Shown here: positions 8,691-16,707 of the stretch, in pieces
Numbering within the stretch: the first letter of the stretch is position 1
Layout of the letters: every line of letters begins with the position of its first letter
The notes under the pieces: generated by a model
Seen by the model: only the letters and a program-made list of their open reading frames with translations
Databases searched by the model: none
What the model was told of the DNA's origin: nothing
From: JANNRR01 sp031401675
Lineage (GTDB): Bacteria; Pseudomonadota; Alphaproteobacteria; Rhodobacterales; Rhodobacteraceae
Length of the DNA: 64,000 nucleotides
Assembly: GCA_031401675.1 (NCBI GenBank)
Contig: JANNRR010000105.1
Location: 34,632 to 98,631, forward strand
Direction of reading: 5' to 3'
Position numbers and translations under genes: made by a program

Positions 8691-9797
8691 TCATTCGTCG
8701 CCGGCAATCAGGAAAATCTCGCCCGCGGCCTCGCGTTCGCGGATTGCCGAAACGATGGCATTCATCGCTTCTTCCCCGGCCTTGTCGCGCACCTTGCCAA
8801 GACCGGCCATTTCCTCTTTCAGCGTTCCGGCCATCCGCTGCGACATGTTGGCCAGAATGAATTCGGCGGCGGCCAGCGCCGGCCCTTTGGCGGCGGCAAG
8901 TGCGGTGACCAGAACCGCCTGCGGCACGCCGCGAATGATTTTGGGCACATCGCGGGCGTCAATTCGCGCTGGGATATTGGCAAAGGTAAAGATCGCCTTT
9001 CGCACTTCCTCGGCAAACACGGCGTCGGTTTCCTCCAGGCCCCGCAGCACATCCTCGCGGGTTTGCGCCAATGAGAAGTTGAGGATTGCCCCGATGCGTT
9101 CGACCGGATTGGCGTCGAACGCGCGCGGCGGCGTCGCGTCCAACTGGCTGGACAGGGATTGACCGATGCGCAACACCGTATCGGGCTGCACGTTTCCGGT
9201 CAGCGACACGGCATAGGCGATGCGCCGCGCCCGTTCGCCGGGCAGTCGGCCAAGCAGATCGGCGGCTTTGGAGACCGGTAGTTTTGACAGCATGACCGCG
9301 CCAACCTCGATGCTTTCCTCATCAAGCACCTTGGCCAGAACCTCGACATCCAGCCCGGCGATGCGGTGCCACGGGTCGGCGTCCGGATTCTGCCCGACCA
9401 TCCGGCGCAGGCGGCTGACGGCATTGGCCGAGATATGGCCGTCCATGATTTCCAAAGCGCGTTCAATTCCGCCGGGGAAGGCCAGCCCGGACCCCTCCAG
9501 CTCTTCCAGGAATTCCTCGCACACATGACGCAGTGTTGCGCGGTCGATGCGGCGCATCATCGCCATCTGCTCGGTCAGGTCGGTCTGCATGTTGTCGGTC
9601 ATGCTGGCAAGAGGCACTGGCGCGCCTTCGGCCAGCAGCAGTCGCACGATGATCGCTGCCTTTTGCCGCCCGGTCAGATCGCGGCGCGGCGATTCGGCCA
9701 GGGAACGGGTCGAGGTTGCGGCAAGGGGTTGCTGCCCCTGCCGCAACGGCGCTATCGCGTTTTCCAAGAGCGTGCTCCCGCTTTTTGCCTGTGCCAT
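8691..9797 (-). CDS. FliG-family protein, orphan (flagellar motor switch-like)
   Basis: 368 residues in FliG order: an N-terminal segment (LTGRQKAAIIVRLLLAEG, residues about 41-58), a middle armadillo-like region, and a C-terminal region with NIPARIDARDVPKIIRGV, NMSQRMAGTLKEEM and IREREAAGEI, which follows the FliG_C pattern. FliG normally forms the C-ring rotor with FliM and FliN and meets the MotA stator through charged helix residues. No other flagellar gene is in this window, so this may be a second FliG copy or part of a split flagellar system. The first 40 residues are an unconserved linker. Confident of the family, less so of a motor role. Confidence 0.75.
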   Translation of the reverse strand: MAQAKSGSTLLENAIAPLRQGQQPLAATSTRSLAESPRRDLTGRQKAAIIVRLLLAEGAPVPLASMTDNMQTDLTEQMAMMRRIDRATLRHVCEEFLEELEGSGLAFPGGIERALEIMDGHISANAVSRLRRMVGQNPDADPWHRIAGLDVEVLAKVLDEESIEVGAVMLSKLPVSKAADLLGRLPGERARRIAYAVSLTGNVQPDTVLRIGQSLSSQLDATPPRAFDANPVERIGAILNFSLAQTREDVLRGLEETDAVFAEEVRKAIFTFANIPARIDARDVPKIIRGVPQAVLVTALAAAKGPALAAAEFILANMSQRMAGTLKEEMAGLGKVRDKAGEEAMNAIVSAIREREAAGEIFLIAGDE

Positions 9798-9871
9798 AGC
9801 GGCACGTTGCCATCGCCCGAGGAAACCAGAACGAGCTTAAGGCAAGGTTAGGGAGCTTCAGAAAAAACCGC

Positions 9872-10414
9872 TCAATATGTATAGGTTACGCCGGTTTCAA
9901 TCGCCCTGCGCAGAGAGGTTTCGGCCCAGGTGCCAGCACCGCCACGTGCGCCGATCTGGTCAAGCTGCAGCTGCGCCAGCTCAATCTCGCCTTGCTCGAC
10001 AAGCCCCTGACCCATGTAAGAGCGGGCAAGGATGTTGTCGGGATTGATCGCCAGCGCCAGCTGATAGAAGTCCATGCCGCGCTCGAGATTGCCCATCTTG
10101 CGATTGATGAAACCCAGGTAGGTCAGAACTCGGTCGTCGGACTGGTCGGACATTCCTGCCAGAACCGACAGCGCCGCGTCATACTTGCCGGCATAAGCAA
10201 GCTCTCGCACCGCCTGATACAGGGTGTCGTCATCCAGACGGCCTTCGACCGGCGCCAGGCACTTCTTGGTCTTTTCATCGAAGACCAGCCCCTCTTCGCA
10301 CTTCGTCGTCGTGGCGGTCGGCGTTGGCGGCGTGGTGTCGTCGCTGCCGGCGGCAAAGGACGCAAATGGGGTCATGGCCAGTGCCAGAACCGGAAACAGG
10401 TATTTGTTCAGCAT
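9872..10414 (-). CDS. Secreted TPR-repeat protein
   Basis: 180 residues with a signal peptide (LFPVLALAMTPFASFA, cleavage near residue 22). A short Cys-bounded segment KCEEGLVFDEKTKKC (about residues 38-52) follows, then about three TPR-like helical pairs (residues 60-165, containing YLGFINRKMGNLERGMDFYQ). Predicted periplasmic. The Cys-bounded segment resembles one in the 50-residue secreted protein encoded just upstream on the same strand, which suggests an ancestral link. Partner unknown. Confidence 0.75.
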   Translation of the reverse strand: MLNKYLFPVLALAMTPFASFAAGSDDTTPPTPTATTTKCEEGLVFDEKTKKCLAPVEGRLDDDTLYQAVRELAYAGKYDAALSVLAGMSDQSDDRVLTYLGFINRKMGNLERGMDFYQLALAINPDNILARSYMGQGLVEQGEIELAQLQLDQIGARGGAGTWAETSLRRAIETGVTYTY

Positions 10415-10581
10415 GTCGTCATCTCCAATGCAGAGGGTCAGGAATGCGGAATCATTGCACCATCAGATCTGCGGACAATCTGGCCTGGGCAGACAAATTG
10501 TTCGCGCAGAAAGCCCGGTTCGTAAAGTCACAAGCACGTCACCGGCAGTTTCCCGCCGTGCTGTGCGCGCGGGTTTCCGGC

Positions 10582-10734
10582 CTAGCTGACCGGATTGATG
10601 CAGGTGTTGGTTGCGGGGTCATAGGTCTGGGCATCGGTGCATTTCGGCTTTTCGCTTTCGCACCTTTGTTGTGCCACAACCGGCAGCGACAGCAGCGCGA
10701 GCGAAATGACGGCCGCGTGCAAGGGACGGATCAT
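10582..10734 (-). CDS. Small secreted protein with Cys pair (50 residues)
   Basis: ATG at 10734 with AGGAG on the minus strand about seven bases upstream; stop TAG at 10582. The first 22 residues form a signal peptide (VISLALLSLPVVAQ). The mature peptide is about 28 residues with three cysteines: one near the new N-terminus and a KCTDAQTYDPATNTC segment. That segment has the same spacing style as the one in the neighbouring TPR protein. Function unknown. The good Shine-Dalgarno sequence, signal peptide and neighbour similarity support a real gene. Confidence 0.65.
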   Translation of the reverse strand: MIRPLHAAVISLALLSLPVVAQQRCESEKPKCTDAQTYDPATNTCINPVS

Positions 10735-10764
10735 GACTGGCTCCTTTCATCGGCCATGCCCCTA

Positions 10765-10800
10765 CAAAACGCCCGCAGACAGATTCGGGCAAGGGTTTTG
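10765..10800 (-). terminator. Candidate terminator downstream of purB
   Basis: CAAAAC and GCCCG on the left pair with CGGGC and GTTTTG on the right, with a small bulge and about a ten-base loop. On the minus strand the right arm ends in GTTTTGT. It lies 23 bases past the purB stop codon. Confidence 0.4.
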
Positions 10801-10822
10801 CGTGGCCTGAAGGCGCGAAAGC

Positions 10823-12130
10823 CTAGGGATGCCCGAAAACGCGGGCAAAAATCGTGTCGACATGCTTGGTATGATAGCCAAGGTCGAACTTTTCCTCGAT
10901 CTCGGTGGGGCTCAGGGCGGCGCAGATCTCAGGGTCGGCCTTGAGTTCGGCCATGAAGTCGGCGCCCTGATCCCAGACTTTCATCGCGTTTCGCTGCACC
11001 AGGCGGTAGCTGTCTTCGCGGCTGACACCTTTTTGCGTCAGGGCCAGAAGGACCCGTTGCGAATGGATCAAACCTTTGAACTGGTTCAGATTTCGCAGCA
11101 TGTTGGCGGGATAGACCAGCAGCTTTTCCACCACTCCGGCCAGCCGGTTCAGCGCAAAATCCAGCGTGACCGTGGCATCCGGGCCGATATTGCGCTCGAC
11201 CGAGGAGTGGCTGATATCACGCTCGTGCCAGAGCGCCACATTTTCCAGCGCCGGGATCACCATCGAGCGGACCAGACGCGCCAGACCGGTCAGGTTCTCG
11301 CTGAGCACCGGGTTGCGTTTGTGCGGCATGGCCGAGGAGCCCTTTTGGCCGGGGCTGAAAAACTCCTCGGCTTCCAGCACTTCGGTGCGCTGCAGGTGGC
11401 GGATTTCCGTGGCAAGGCGCTCGATCGAACTGGCCACCACGCCAAGCGTGGCAAAGAACATCGCGTGCCGGTCACGCGGGATCACCTGGGTCGACACCGG
11501 TTCGGGGGTCAGGCCCAGCTTCTGGCAGACATGCTCTTCGACGCGCGGATCGATGTTGGCAAAGGTGCCGACGGCACCGGACAGCGCCCCGGTCGACACC
11601 TCGGCCCGTGCCAGCACCATGCGGGCGCGGTTACGGTCCATCTCGGCGTAGGCTTGCGCCATTTTCAGCCCGAAGGTCACCGGTTCGGCGTGGATGCCGT
11701 GGCTGCGACCGATGCAGACCGTATCCTTGTGTTCATAGGCCCGCCGTTTCAGCGCGGCCAGCAGGCGGTCCAGATCGGCGATCAACAGATCTGCGGCGCG
11801 GACCAGCTGAATGTTGAACGCAGTGTCCAGCACATCGGAACTGGTCATGCCCTGATGAATGAAGCGCGCCTCATCCTGTCCGATGATCTCGCCCAGATGG
11901 GTCAGGAACGCGATGACATCATGCTTGGTCACCGCCTCTATTTCATCGATCCGGCTGACGTCGAATTCCGCGTCGCGGGCTTTCCAGACGGCTTCGGCAT
12001 TGGCCTTGGGGATCACGCCGAGTGCCGCCATCGCATCGCAGGCATGCGCCTCGATCTCGAACCAGATGCGGAAACGGGTTTCGGGCGACCAGATCGAAAC
12101 CATCTCGGGACGGGAATAGCGCGGGATCAT
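10823..12130 (-). CDS. purB: Adenylosuccinate lyase
   Basis: 435 residues, the usual length for the bacterial enzyme. It cleaves SAICAR to AICAR plus fumarate, and adenylosuccinate to AMP plus fumarate, in purine synthesis. The fumarase/aspartase superfamily signature GSSAMPHKRNP is in the flexible active-site loop. Other conserved segments are TSSDVLDTAFN, GRSHGIHAEP and ERDISHSSVERNI (with the catalytic His). The start MIPRYSRPEM matches the family N-terminus. It is transcribed alone, divergent from two small secreted-protein genes. Confidence 0.97.
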   Translation of the reverse strand: MIPRYSRPEMVSIWSPETRFRIWFEIEAHACDAMAALGVIPKANAEAVWKARDAEFDVSRIDEIEAVTKHDVIAFLTHLGEIIGQDEARFIHQGMTSSDVLDTAFNIQLVRAADLLIADLDRLLAALKRRAYEHKDTVCIGRSHGIHAEPVTFGLKMAQAYAEMDRNRARMVLARAEVSTGALSGAVGTFANIDPRVEEHVCQKLGLTPEPVSTQVIPRDRHAMFFATLGVVASSIERLATEIRHLQRTEVLEAEEFFSPGQKGSSAMPHKRNPVLSENLTGLARLVRSMVIPALENVALWHERDISHSSVERNIGPDATVTLDFALNRLAGVVEKLLVYPANMLRNLNQFKGLIHSQRVLLALTQKGVSREDSYRLVQRNAMKVWDQGADFMAELKADPEICAALSPTEIEEKFDLGYHTKHVDTIFARVFGHP

Positions 12131-12206
12131 GGGGGCCTCTTGTGCATTGTCGCGGTGGTCGTCTGCGGCTTAATCTTGCGTGCCGGGGATTGCAATCGGG
12201 GGCGGA

Positions 12207-12551
12207 ATGCTGCGCAGGGCATGGTTGATAGCGGTTCTGGTGAATTGGGTCTTGGCGTTCCGGGCGACGGCATGGGAAGCGATGCCGGTCGCAGACCTTG
12301 CCGGGCTCGACATCCGGTTTGGCAGCGGGTTGCAACATTTCTATGCTTCGGGGCGCAGCTTGCATGTGCCGCGCGCCGACAACCCGTTCGCGAACGGCCC
12401 GACCTGGGGCTATTGGCGCGAAGTAGCGGGGCGCTACTGCGCGCAATGGCCGCCGAACCGGCGCTGGCTGTGCTTTGATCTGGACCGGGATGGCGCAACC
12501 GTCCGGTTCCGGGCCGACGACGGCGGCGAGGTGCTGGGGCTGATCGAATGA
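12207..12551 (+). CDS. Small secreted protein, paralogue 1 of a tandem pair
   Basis: 114 residues with an N-terminal hydrophobic stretch (LIAVLVNWVLAF) that is probably a signal peptide. The mature part begins WEAMPVADLAGL, a phrase repeated exactly in the next gene. Two cysteines in the C-terminal half (RYCAQWPP and WLCFDLDRDG) keep the same spacing in both proteins and may form a disulfide. ATG at 12207 follows a GGGGGCGG stretch; an in-frame GTG at 12180 gives an extended leader with no obvious purpose. Function unknown. Confidence 0.7.
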   Translation: MLRRAWLIAVLVNWVLAFRATAWEAMPVADLAGLDIRFGSGLQHFYASGRSLHVPRADNPFANGPTWGYWREVAGRYCAQWPPNRRWLCFDLDRDGATVRFRADDGGEVLGLIE

Positions 12552-12615
12552 GCGCCGGTTGCCCAGGCAGCGCCGTGTGACTAGGTTGCCGGGCAGGAGT
12601 GCCAGGGAGGGTACG

Positions 12616-12927
12616 ATGCGCACGGCGACGCTACTTGGCCTGATGGTGTTTGCGACGCCCGCCTTGGCATGGGAGGCGATGCCGGTTGCAGATCTGGCGG
12701 GGTTGACGGTGCGTTTTGCCGACGCGGTGCAAAGCTTCGCGGCAGACGGCAGGACCGTCTATACCGGCAGCGAGCCAAGCGACGGTCACTGGCGCGATCA
12801 GGGCGGGCTGTACTGCTCGGTCTGGCCACCCGGCGACAGCTGGAATTGCTATTCGCTGGAACGCGACGGCAACACGGTCCGGTTCATTGCGGATGACGGC
12901 ACAGTGACCGAGGGCGTGATTGAATAG
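12616..12927 (+). CDS. Small secreted protein, paralogue 2 of a tandem pair
   Basis: 103 residues with a clear signal peptide (TATLLGLMVFATPALA, cleavage near residue 18) and GGGAGG immediately upstream of the ATG. The mature protein begins WEAMPVADLAGL like its neighbour and shares the paired cysteines (LYCSVWPP, WNCYSLERDG) and the ending VRFIADDG. Tandem duplication is the simplest explanation. Predicted periplasmic; no known domain recognised. Confidence 0.75.
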   Translation: MRTATLLGLMVFATPALAWEAMPVADLAGLTVRFADAVQSFAADGRTVYTGSEPSDGHWRDQGGLYCSVWPPGDSWNCYSLERDGNTVRFIADDGTVTEGVIE

Positions 12928-13348
12928 CGGCGGGTCCGGGGTGCGGCTGGCGGAATTCGCCGGCGACTGGCTGCTGACACGGCGGATCGAGGATCGACGC
13001 GGGCCGGGCGGGCAACTGGATGGCCGGGCGTCGTTCGTCGTAGCGGCTGTGGGGCTCGACTATCACGAAGCGGGGTTGCTGCAGCTTGGCAGCGCGGCGG
13101 CGGTGCGGGCCGAGCGGCGTTATCGGTGGCGGGAGGAAGCGGGGCGGATCGTCGTGACTTTTGCCGACGGGCAGGCGTTTCATGACTTTGATCCGGCGGA
13201 GCCGCAGTCCGAGGCTGAACATCACTGCCCGCCAGACTTCTACAAGGTTCGTTACGATTTCATCAGCTGGCCCGAGTGGTCGACCGAATGGCAGGTGCGC
13301 GGGCCGCGCAAGGACTACCGGATGCTGTCGCGGTTTCGCCGGGCCTGA
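12920..13348 (+). CDS. DUF6314 family protein
   Basis: 142 residues, beginning AEFAGDWLLTRRIEDR, rich in aromatic and charged residues with a C-terminal WPEWSTEWQVRGPRKDYRM. This matches the small DUF6314 family as I recall it; function is unknown. The region looks like a single beta-barrel domain with HDFD, HHCPPDFYKVRY and WP..W landmarks. The TTG start at 12920 overlaps the upstream gene by eight bases and has GAGGG before it. A GTG at 12941 is an equally possible start. It is probably co-transcribed with the secreted paralogues. Confidence 0.7.
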   Translation: MNSGGSGVRLAEFAGDWLLTRRIEDRRGPGGQLDGRASFVVAAVGLDYHEAGLLQLGSAAAVRAERRYRWREEAGRIVVTFADGQAFHDFDPAEPQSEAEHHCPPDFYKVRYDFISWPEWSTEWQVRGPRKDYRMLSRFRRA

Positions 13349-13426
13349 AGCAGGTCGGATAAGTGCTTGCACGCACTTGGGGGTTGGGGCAGAAACGACG
13401 ACACGAAGTCTGAACGGGAGGGCACG

Positions 13427-14065
13427 ATGGCGCTTGGAGCGACGGAAATGGTTCTGGCCGAACGGGTCTTGCCGGGCAGCGGTACGGGGCTGCTGCTGAA
13501 ACGTGCGGCGCTGGTTTTTGCCGGGATCGCGCTGCTGGCGGTGGCGGCCAAGATCAAGTTTCCTCTGCCGCCGTCGCCGGTGCCGGTGACGATGGGCACC
13601 TTTGCCGTGCTGACGATTGCGGCGGCCTATGGGCCGCGGCTGGGGCTGGTGACGATTTTGGGCTACATGGCGGTGGGTCTGGCCGGGCTTGACGTGTTTG
13701 CCGGGTCTTCGGCCGAGAAGTTCGGCTGGGCCTACATGAGCGGGGCGACGGGCGGCTATCTGCTGGGCTATGTACTGGCGACGCTGGCGCTGGGGCTGTT
13801 TGCCCGGCGCGGCTGGGACCGTTCGGTGCTGCTGATGGCGGTGGCGATGCTGGTGGGCAACGTGCTGATCTATCTGCCGGGTGTGGCGTGGATTCATCAG
13901 GTGATTGCAGCCGGTGCTTTCAACGCCGAGAAGTATGCGTCGGTCTGGGAGCAGACGCTGGTCTGGGGTCTAACCCCCTATCTGATCGGCGACGCGATGA
14001 AGCTGGGGCTGGCGGCGCTGCTGCTGCCGGGGCTGTGGAAACTGATCGGCAACGCCCGGGCCTGA
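13427..14065 (+). CDS. bioY: Biotin transporter substrate-binding subunit BioY
   Basis: 212 residues, an integral membrane S-component of the energy-coupling-factor type with about six helices. BioY marks include FPLPPSPVPVTMGTFAVL, GPRLGLVTILGYMAVGLAGLDVF and the C-terminal half with GNVLIYLPGVAW. It binds and imports biotin, alone or with BioMN; those genes are not in this window. GGGAGG before the ATG at 13427 sets the start; the in-frame ATG 60 bases upstream lacks one. A perfect terminator follows at 14091. Confidence 0.93.
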   Translation: MALGATEMVLAERVLPGSGTGLLLKRAALVFAGIALLAVAAKIKFPLPPSPVPVTMGTFAVLTIAAAYGPRLGLVTILGYMAVGLAGLDVFAGSSAEKFGWAYMSGATGGYLLGYVLATLALGLFARRGWDRSVLLMAVAMLVGNVLIYLPGVAWIHQVIAAGAFNAEKYASVWEQTLVWGLTPYLIGDAMKLGLAALLLPGLWKLIGNARA

Positions 14066-14090
14066 GTTCCGGGTTTGATGCAATGGAGAA

Positions 14091-14118
14091 GCGTGGCCCC
14101 GGGAGGGCCGCGCTTTTT
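14091..14118 (+). terminator. Rho-independent terminator of bioY
   Basis: GCGTGGCCC (14091-14099) pairs with GGGCCGCGC (14105-14113) with one G-T wobble and a five-base loop, followed by five T. It lies 26 bases after the bioY stop. Confidence 0.85.
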
Positions 14119-14365
14119 CTTGGTTTGGAGGAGGCAGGTAGGTGAGGGGAACAGGGCGTCCAGATCTGGACGGAAAGTCAAAGCATTGATATTCATGTAC
14201 ATTTCATTTTTCATAAACCAAATCTTCATAGTCTTTCGGACAACTGGATTCCAAGTTTGTGGTTCACTCGCGGGCCGACAGCGCGGGTTTTGTGCCGCAG
14301 GTCAGGTTCCTACGGCTGGTTTCCTTGACCCGTTCTGGTGATCCGGGGCCGGTCCGCGACAGGCC
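14119..14365. other. Intergenic region between bioY and moaA (convergent)
   Basis: No gene seen. The segment 14180-14250 is strikingly A/T-rich for this genome (runs such as TTTCATTTTTCATAAACC), while its flanks are typical. It may be a relic of foreign DNA or a terminator region for moaA. I could not identify an open reading frame or a known repeat. Confidence 0.4.
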
Positions 14366-15367
14366 TCAGCCGCCGGTGTGGCTCATGTGTCGGGTCATCT
14401 GGCCAGCCACCACCTGCCGGGTATAGTCGAAATCATGGCCCTTGGGTTTGCGGGCGATGGCGGCGCGGATCGCCTGTTCCAAGAGGGCGTCCTGCGGGCT
14501 GGCGCGCAACGGCGCGCGCAGGTCGGCCATATCCTCTTGCCCCAGGCACATGTACAATTCGCCGGTGCAGGTCAGCCGCACCCGGTTGCAGCTTTCGCAG
14601 AAATTATGGGTCAGCGGCGTGATGAAGCCGATCTTCTGCCCGGTTTCGGTCAGCCGCACGTAGCGGGCCGGGCCGCCGCTGTGCTCGGCCAGATCGACCA
14701 GCGTGAAGCGGCTGGCAAGGCGGGCGCGCAGATCCCTGAGCGGCCAATACTGATCCAGCCGGTCTTCGTTGCCGATATCGCCCATCGGCATGACTTCGAT
14801 GAAGGTCAGATCATGGCCTTCGCGGGCGCACCAGTCGGCGAGGGTGAACAATTCGTCCTCGTTGAAACCTTTCAGCGCCACAGCATTGATCTTGACGCGG
14901 AGCCCGGCTTCGGTGGCGGCGGCGATGCCGTCGAGCACCTGCGACAGCCGGCCCCAGCGGGTCACTTCGGCAAATTTCGCCGCATCCAGCGTGTCGAGGC
15001 TGACATTGACGCGCTTGACGCCAAGCGCGGCAAGATCGGCGGCGTATTTGCGCAACTGCGAGCCATTGGTGGTCAGGGTCAGTTCCTTCAGCGCGCCGGT
15101 TTGCAGGTGCCTGGCCATTGCTTCGAAGAAACTGAGGATGCCGCGCCGCACCAGTGGCTCACCTCCGGTGATCCGCAGCTTTTCCACGCCGAGGCGGATG
15201 AAGCTGGCGCAGAGGCGGCCCAGTTCCTCGAGCGTCAGAAGCTCGGCCTTCGGCAGAAAGGTCATGTTTTCCGACATGCAATAGACGCAGCGGAAATCGC
15301 AGCGGTCGGTCACCGAAACCCGCAGGTAGCTGATCGGCCGGGCGAAGGGGTCGATGAGGGAAGCCAT
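14366..15367 (-). CDS. moaA: GTP 3',8-cyclase MoaA (molybdenum cofactor synthesis)
   Basis: 333 residues. MoaA is a radical-SAM enzyme that rearranges GTP to the 3',8-cyclo form in the first step of molybdopterin synthesis. The N-terminal cluster motif CX3CX2C is seen as CDFRCVYC (about residues 24-31). The second [4Fe-4S] cluster uses CESC plus a Cys 13 residues later. GGEPLVR binds SAM, and the two C-terminal glycines (HTGG) needed by MoaA are present. The ATG at 15367 (MASLIDPF) is preferred over a further upstream ATG. No other moa gene is nearby. Confidence 0.95.
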   Translation of the reverse strand: MASLIDPFARPISYLRVSVTDRCDFRCVYCMSENMTFLPKAELLTLEELGRLCASFIRLGVEKLRITGGEPLVRRGILSFFEAMARHLQTGALKELTLTTNGSQLRKYAADLAALGVKRVNVSLDTLDAAKFAEVTRWGRLSQVLDGIAAATEAGLRVKINAVALKGFNEDELFTLADWCAREGHDLTFIEVMPMGDIGNEDRLDQYWPLRDLRARLASRFTLVDLAEHSGGPARYVRLTETGQKIGFITPLTHNFCESCNRVRLTCTGELYMCLGQEDMADLRAPLRASPQDALLEQAIRAAIARKPKGHDFDYTRQVVAGQMTRHMSHTGG

Positions 15368-15469
15368 GCCATGTAAGGTAGGCGTGCGGCAGAGGGCGCG
15401 CAAGCGCAGAAGCTTGGGGCTCTGCCCCAAACCCCGGGATATTTATGGAAAACGAGAAAGCCGGGCAGA

Positions 15470-16162
15470 TCAGGGGAGATACTGGCCGGCCTCTTTGCGG
15501 GCGAAGGCTTTCATTGCGGGGCCGTGTGCGTCCAGGAAGGCCCGGGCGCGGTCCGGGGCATGTTTCGACAGATCGCGGAGCCACCAGGCGACGGCTTTCT
15601 GGATGAACCATTCCGGGTCGGCGACATAGGTTGCGGCCCAGCCAAGGACGCGTTCGCGGATGGCGATGTCAGCCGCTTTGGGGTGGTTCAGCCGGGTCCA
15701 TGGCAGGGTGATGACCAGAGCCGCCCGGCGGACCCAGAACGACGGGTCGGTGGTCCAGCGCGCCACCGCATCGAGGCGGGTCGGGTCGGCGACAAGGCGG
15801 CGGCGACCGGCGTCGCAGGCGTGATCGGCGATGGCCCAGCCGTCGAAGTCGGGCACCCAGCTGACGATCAGCGCCCAGACCGGACCGTCATCGGCGATGC
15901 GAGCCTGGGTCAGCAGTTTGGCGGCGGCGATGCGGGCTTCGTGAATATTCGTGCGCCAGAGGCCGTCGGCGAGCGCCACCCGGCCCGGCACGCCAAGCCC
16001 GGGCACGTCAAGTTCGGCGCGCCAGACCTTCGCCAGATCGGTCAGGACCGGAACCCGGATGCCGAGATAGGGGCGCGGCACCTTGTGATAGGCGGCGGCG
16101 CCGGCGGCCAATTCCGGATTGGCGAGGGCTGTCAGTTGGGCAATGGCATCGTCTGGCGTCAC
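15470..16162 (-). CDS. AlkD-like DNA alkylation repair protein
   Basis: 230 residues from a GTG that overlaps the upstream stop codon (GTGA). The alpha-helical HEAT-repeat composition and the motifs WRTNIHEARIAAAKLL, WAIADHACD, PSFWVRRAALVIT and FIQKAVAWWLRDL match the AlkD/AlkC glycosylase superfamily, which removes alkylated purines without base flipping. The start is set by the overlap with the PNPOx-family gene; a longer open frame upstream reads out of frame through that gene. It is the last gene of the glmU-glmS-PNPOx-alkD operon. Confidence 0.85.
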   Translation of the reverse strand: MTPDDAIAQLTALANPELAAGAAAYHKVPRPYLGIRVPVLTDLAKVWRAELDVPGLGVPGRVALADGLWRTNIHEARIAAAKLLTQARIADDGPVWALIVSWVPDFDGWAIADHACDAGRRRLVADPTRLDAVARWTTDPSFWVRRAALVITLPWTRLNHPKAADIAIRERVLGWAATYVADPEWFIQKAVAWWLRDLSKHAPDRARAFLDAHGPAMKAFARKEAGQYLP

Positions 16163-16707
16163 AGGTTGGCCTCGATGCCGGTGGCAAATCCATCGATGGT
16201 CGCACGGTTCTTGTCGCCCCAATAGGCGCGAATGCCGTCGGGGCCCTTTCCGGCCGACCACTCCTCGGCGTCGGGACGCTCGCCTGCGTAGCCCATGCGG
16301 GGCACGCCGAAGCCGCACGAGGTCTGGACCAGATCCACGGTCATGTCGAACAACTGCCGCGCCGCCGGATCGGGCGGGAAGGCGCTGGCTTCGTCCCAGC
16401 CGTCTTCGCCGATGTGGATGGCCGTGGCGGTGCCATAGCAGCGCAGGATCAGCGGTTGGGCGTCGAACGAACACCACATCAGCGTCATCCTTGGATTGTG
16501 CCGCAGATGGCCTGCGGTTTCGTTGCCCGACCCGGTGGAGTTGCGCCAGATGATCCGGTTCGGGCCCAGCACGCGCAAGCAGTCCATGCCTTTGGGCGAG
16601 GTGTTGACGCGGCCGGTCGCGGCGGCGGTCGCCACGAAGAACAGATGCTGCGCCGCGATGAAGGTGCGGTGGGCCAGGGCGATGCGGGTGAATTGCCTGG
16701 CCATCAT
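16159..16707 (-). CDS. Pyridoxamine 5'-phosphate oxidase family (FMN-binding) protein
   Basis: 182 residues. The split-barrel fold is suggested by FFVATAAATGRVNTSPKGM near the start and MTLMWCSFDAQPLILRCYG in the middle. Such small proteins bind FMN or related cofactors, and many are not true PNP oxidases; activity here is unknown. Two consecutive ATG codons (16707 and 16704) overlap the glmS TGA, so translation is coupled. The C-terminal part (PRMGYAGERPDAEEWSAGKG) is characteristic of this subgroup in Rhodobacteraceae as I recall it. Confidence 0.8.
   Translation of the reverse strand: MMARQFTRIALAHRTFIAAQHLFFVATAAATGRVNTSPKGMDCLRVLGPNRIIWRNSTGSGNETAGHLRHNPRMTLMWCSFDAQPLILRCYGTATAIHIGEDGWDEASAFPPDPAARQLFDMTVDLVQTSCGFGVPRMGYAGERPDAEEWSAGKGPDGIRAYWGDKNRATIDGFATGIEANL

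Noticed and set aside
13361..13378. Hairpin AAGTGC/GCACTT as a terminator before bioY
   Set aside because: Stem of six with no T-run and too close to the bioY start; kept only as a note.
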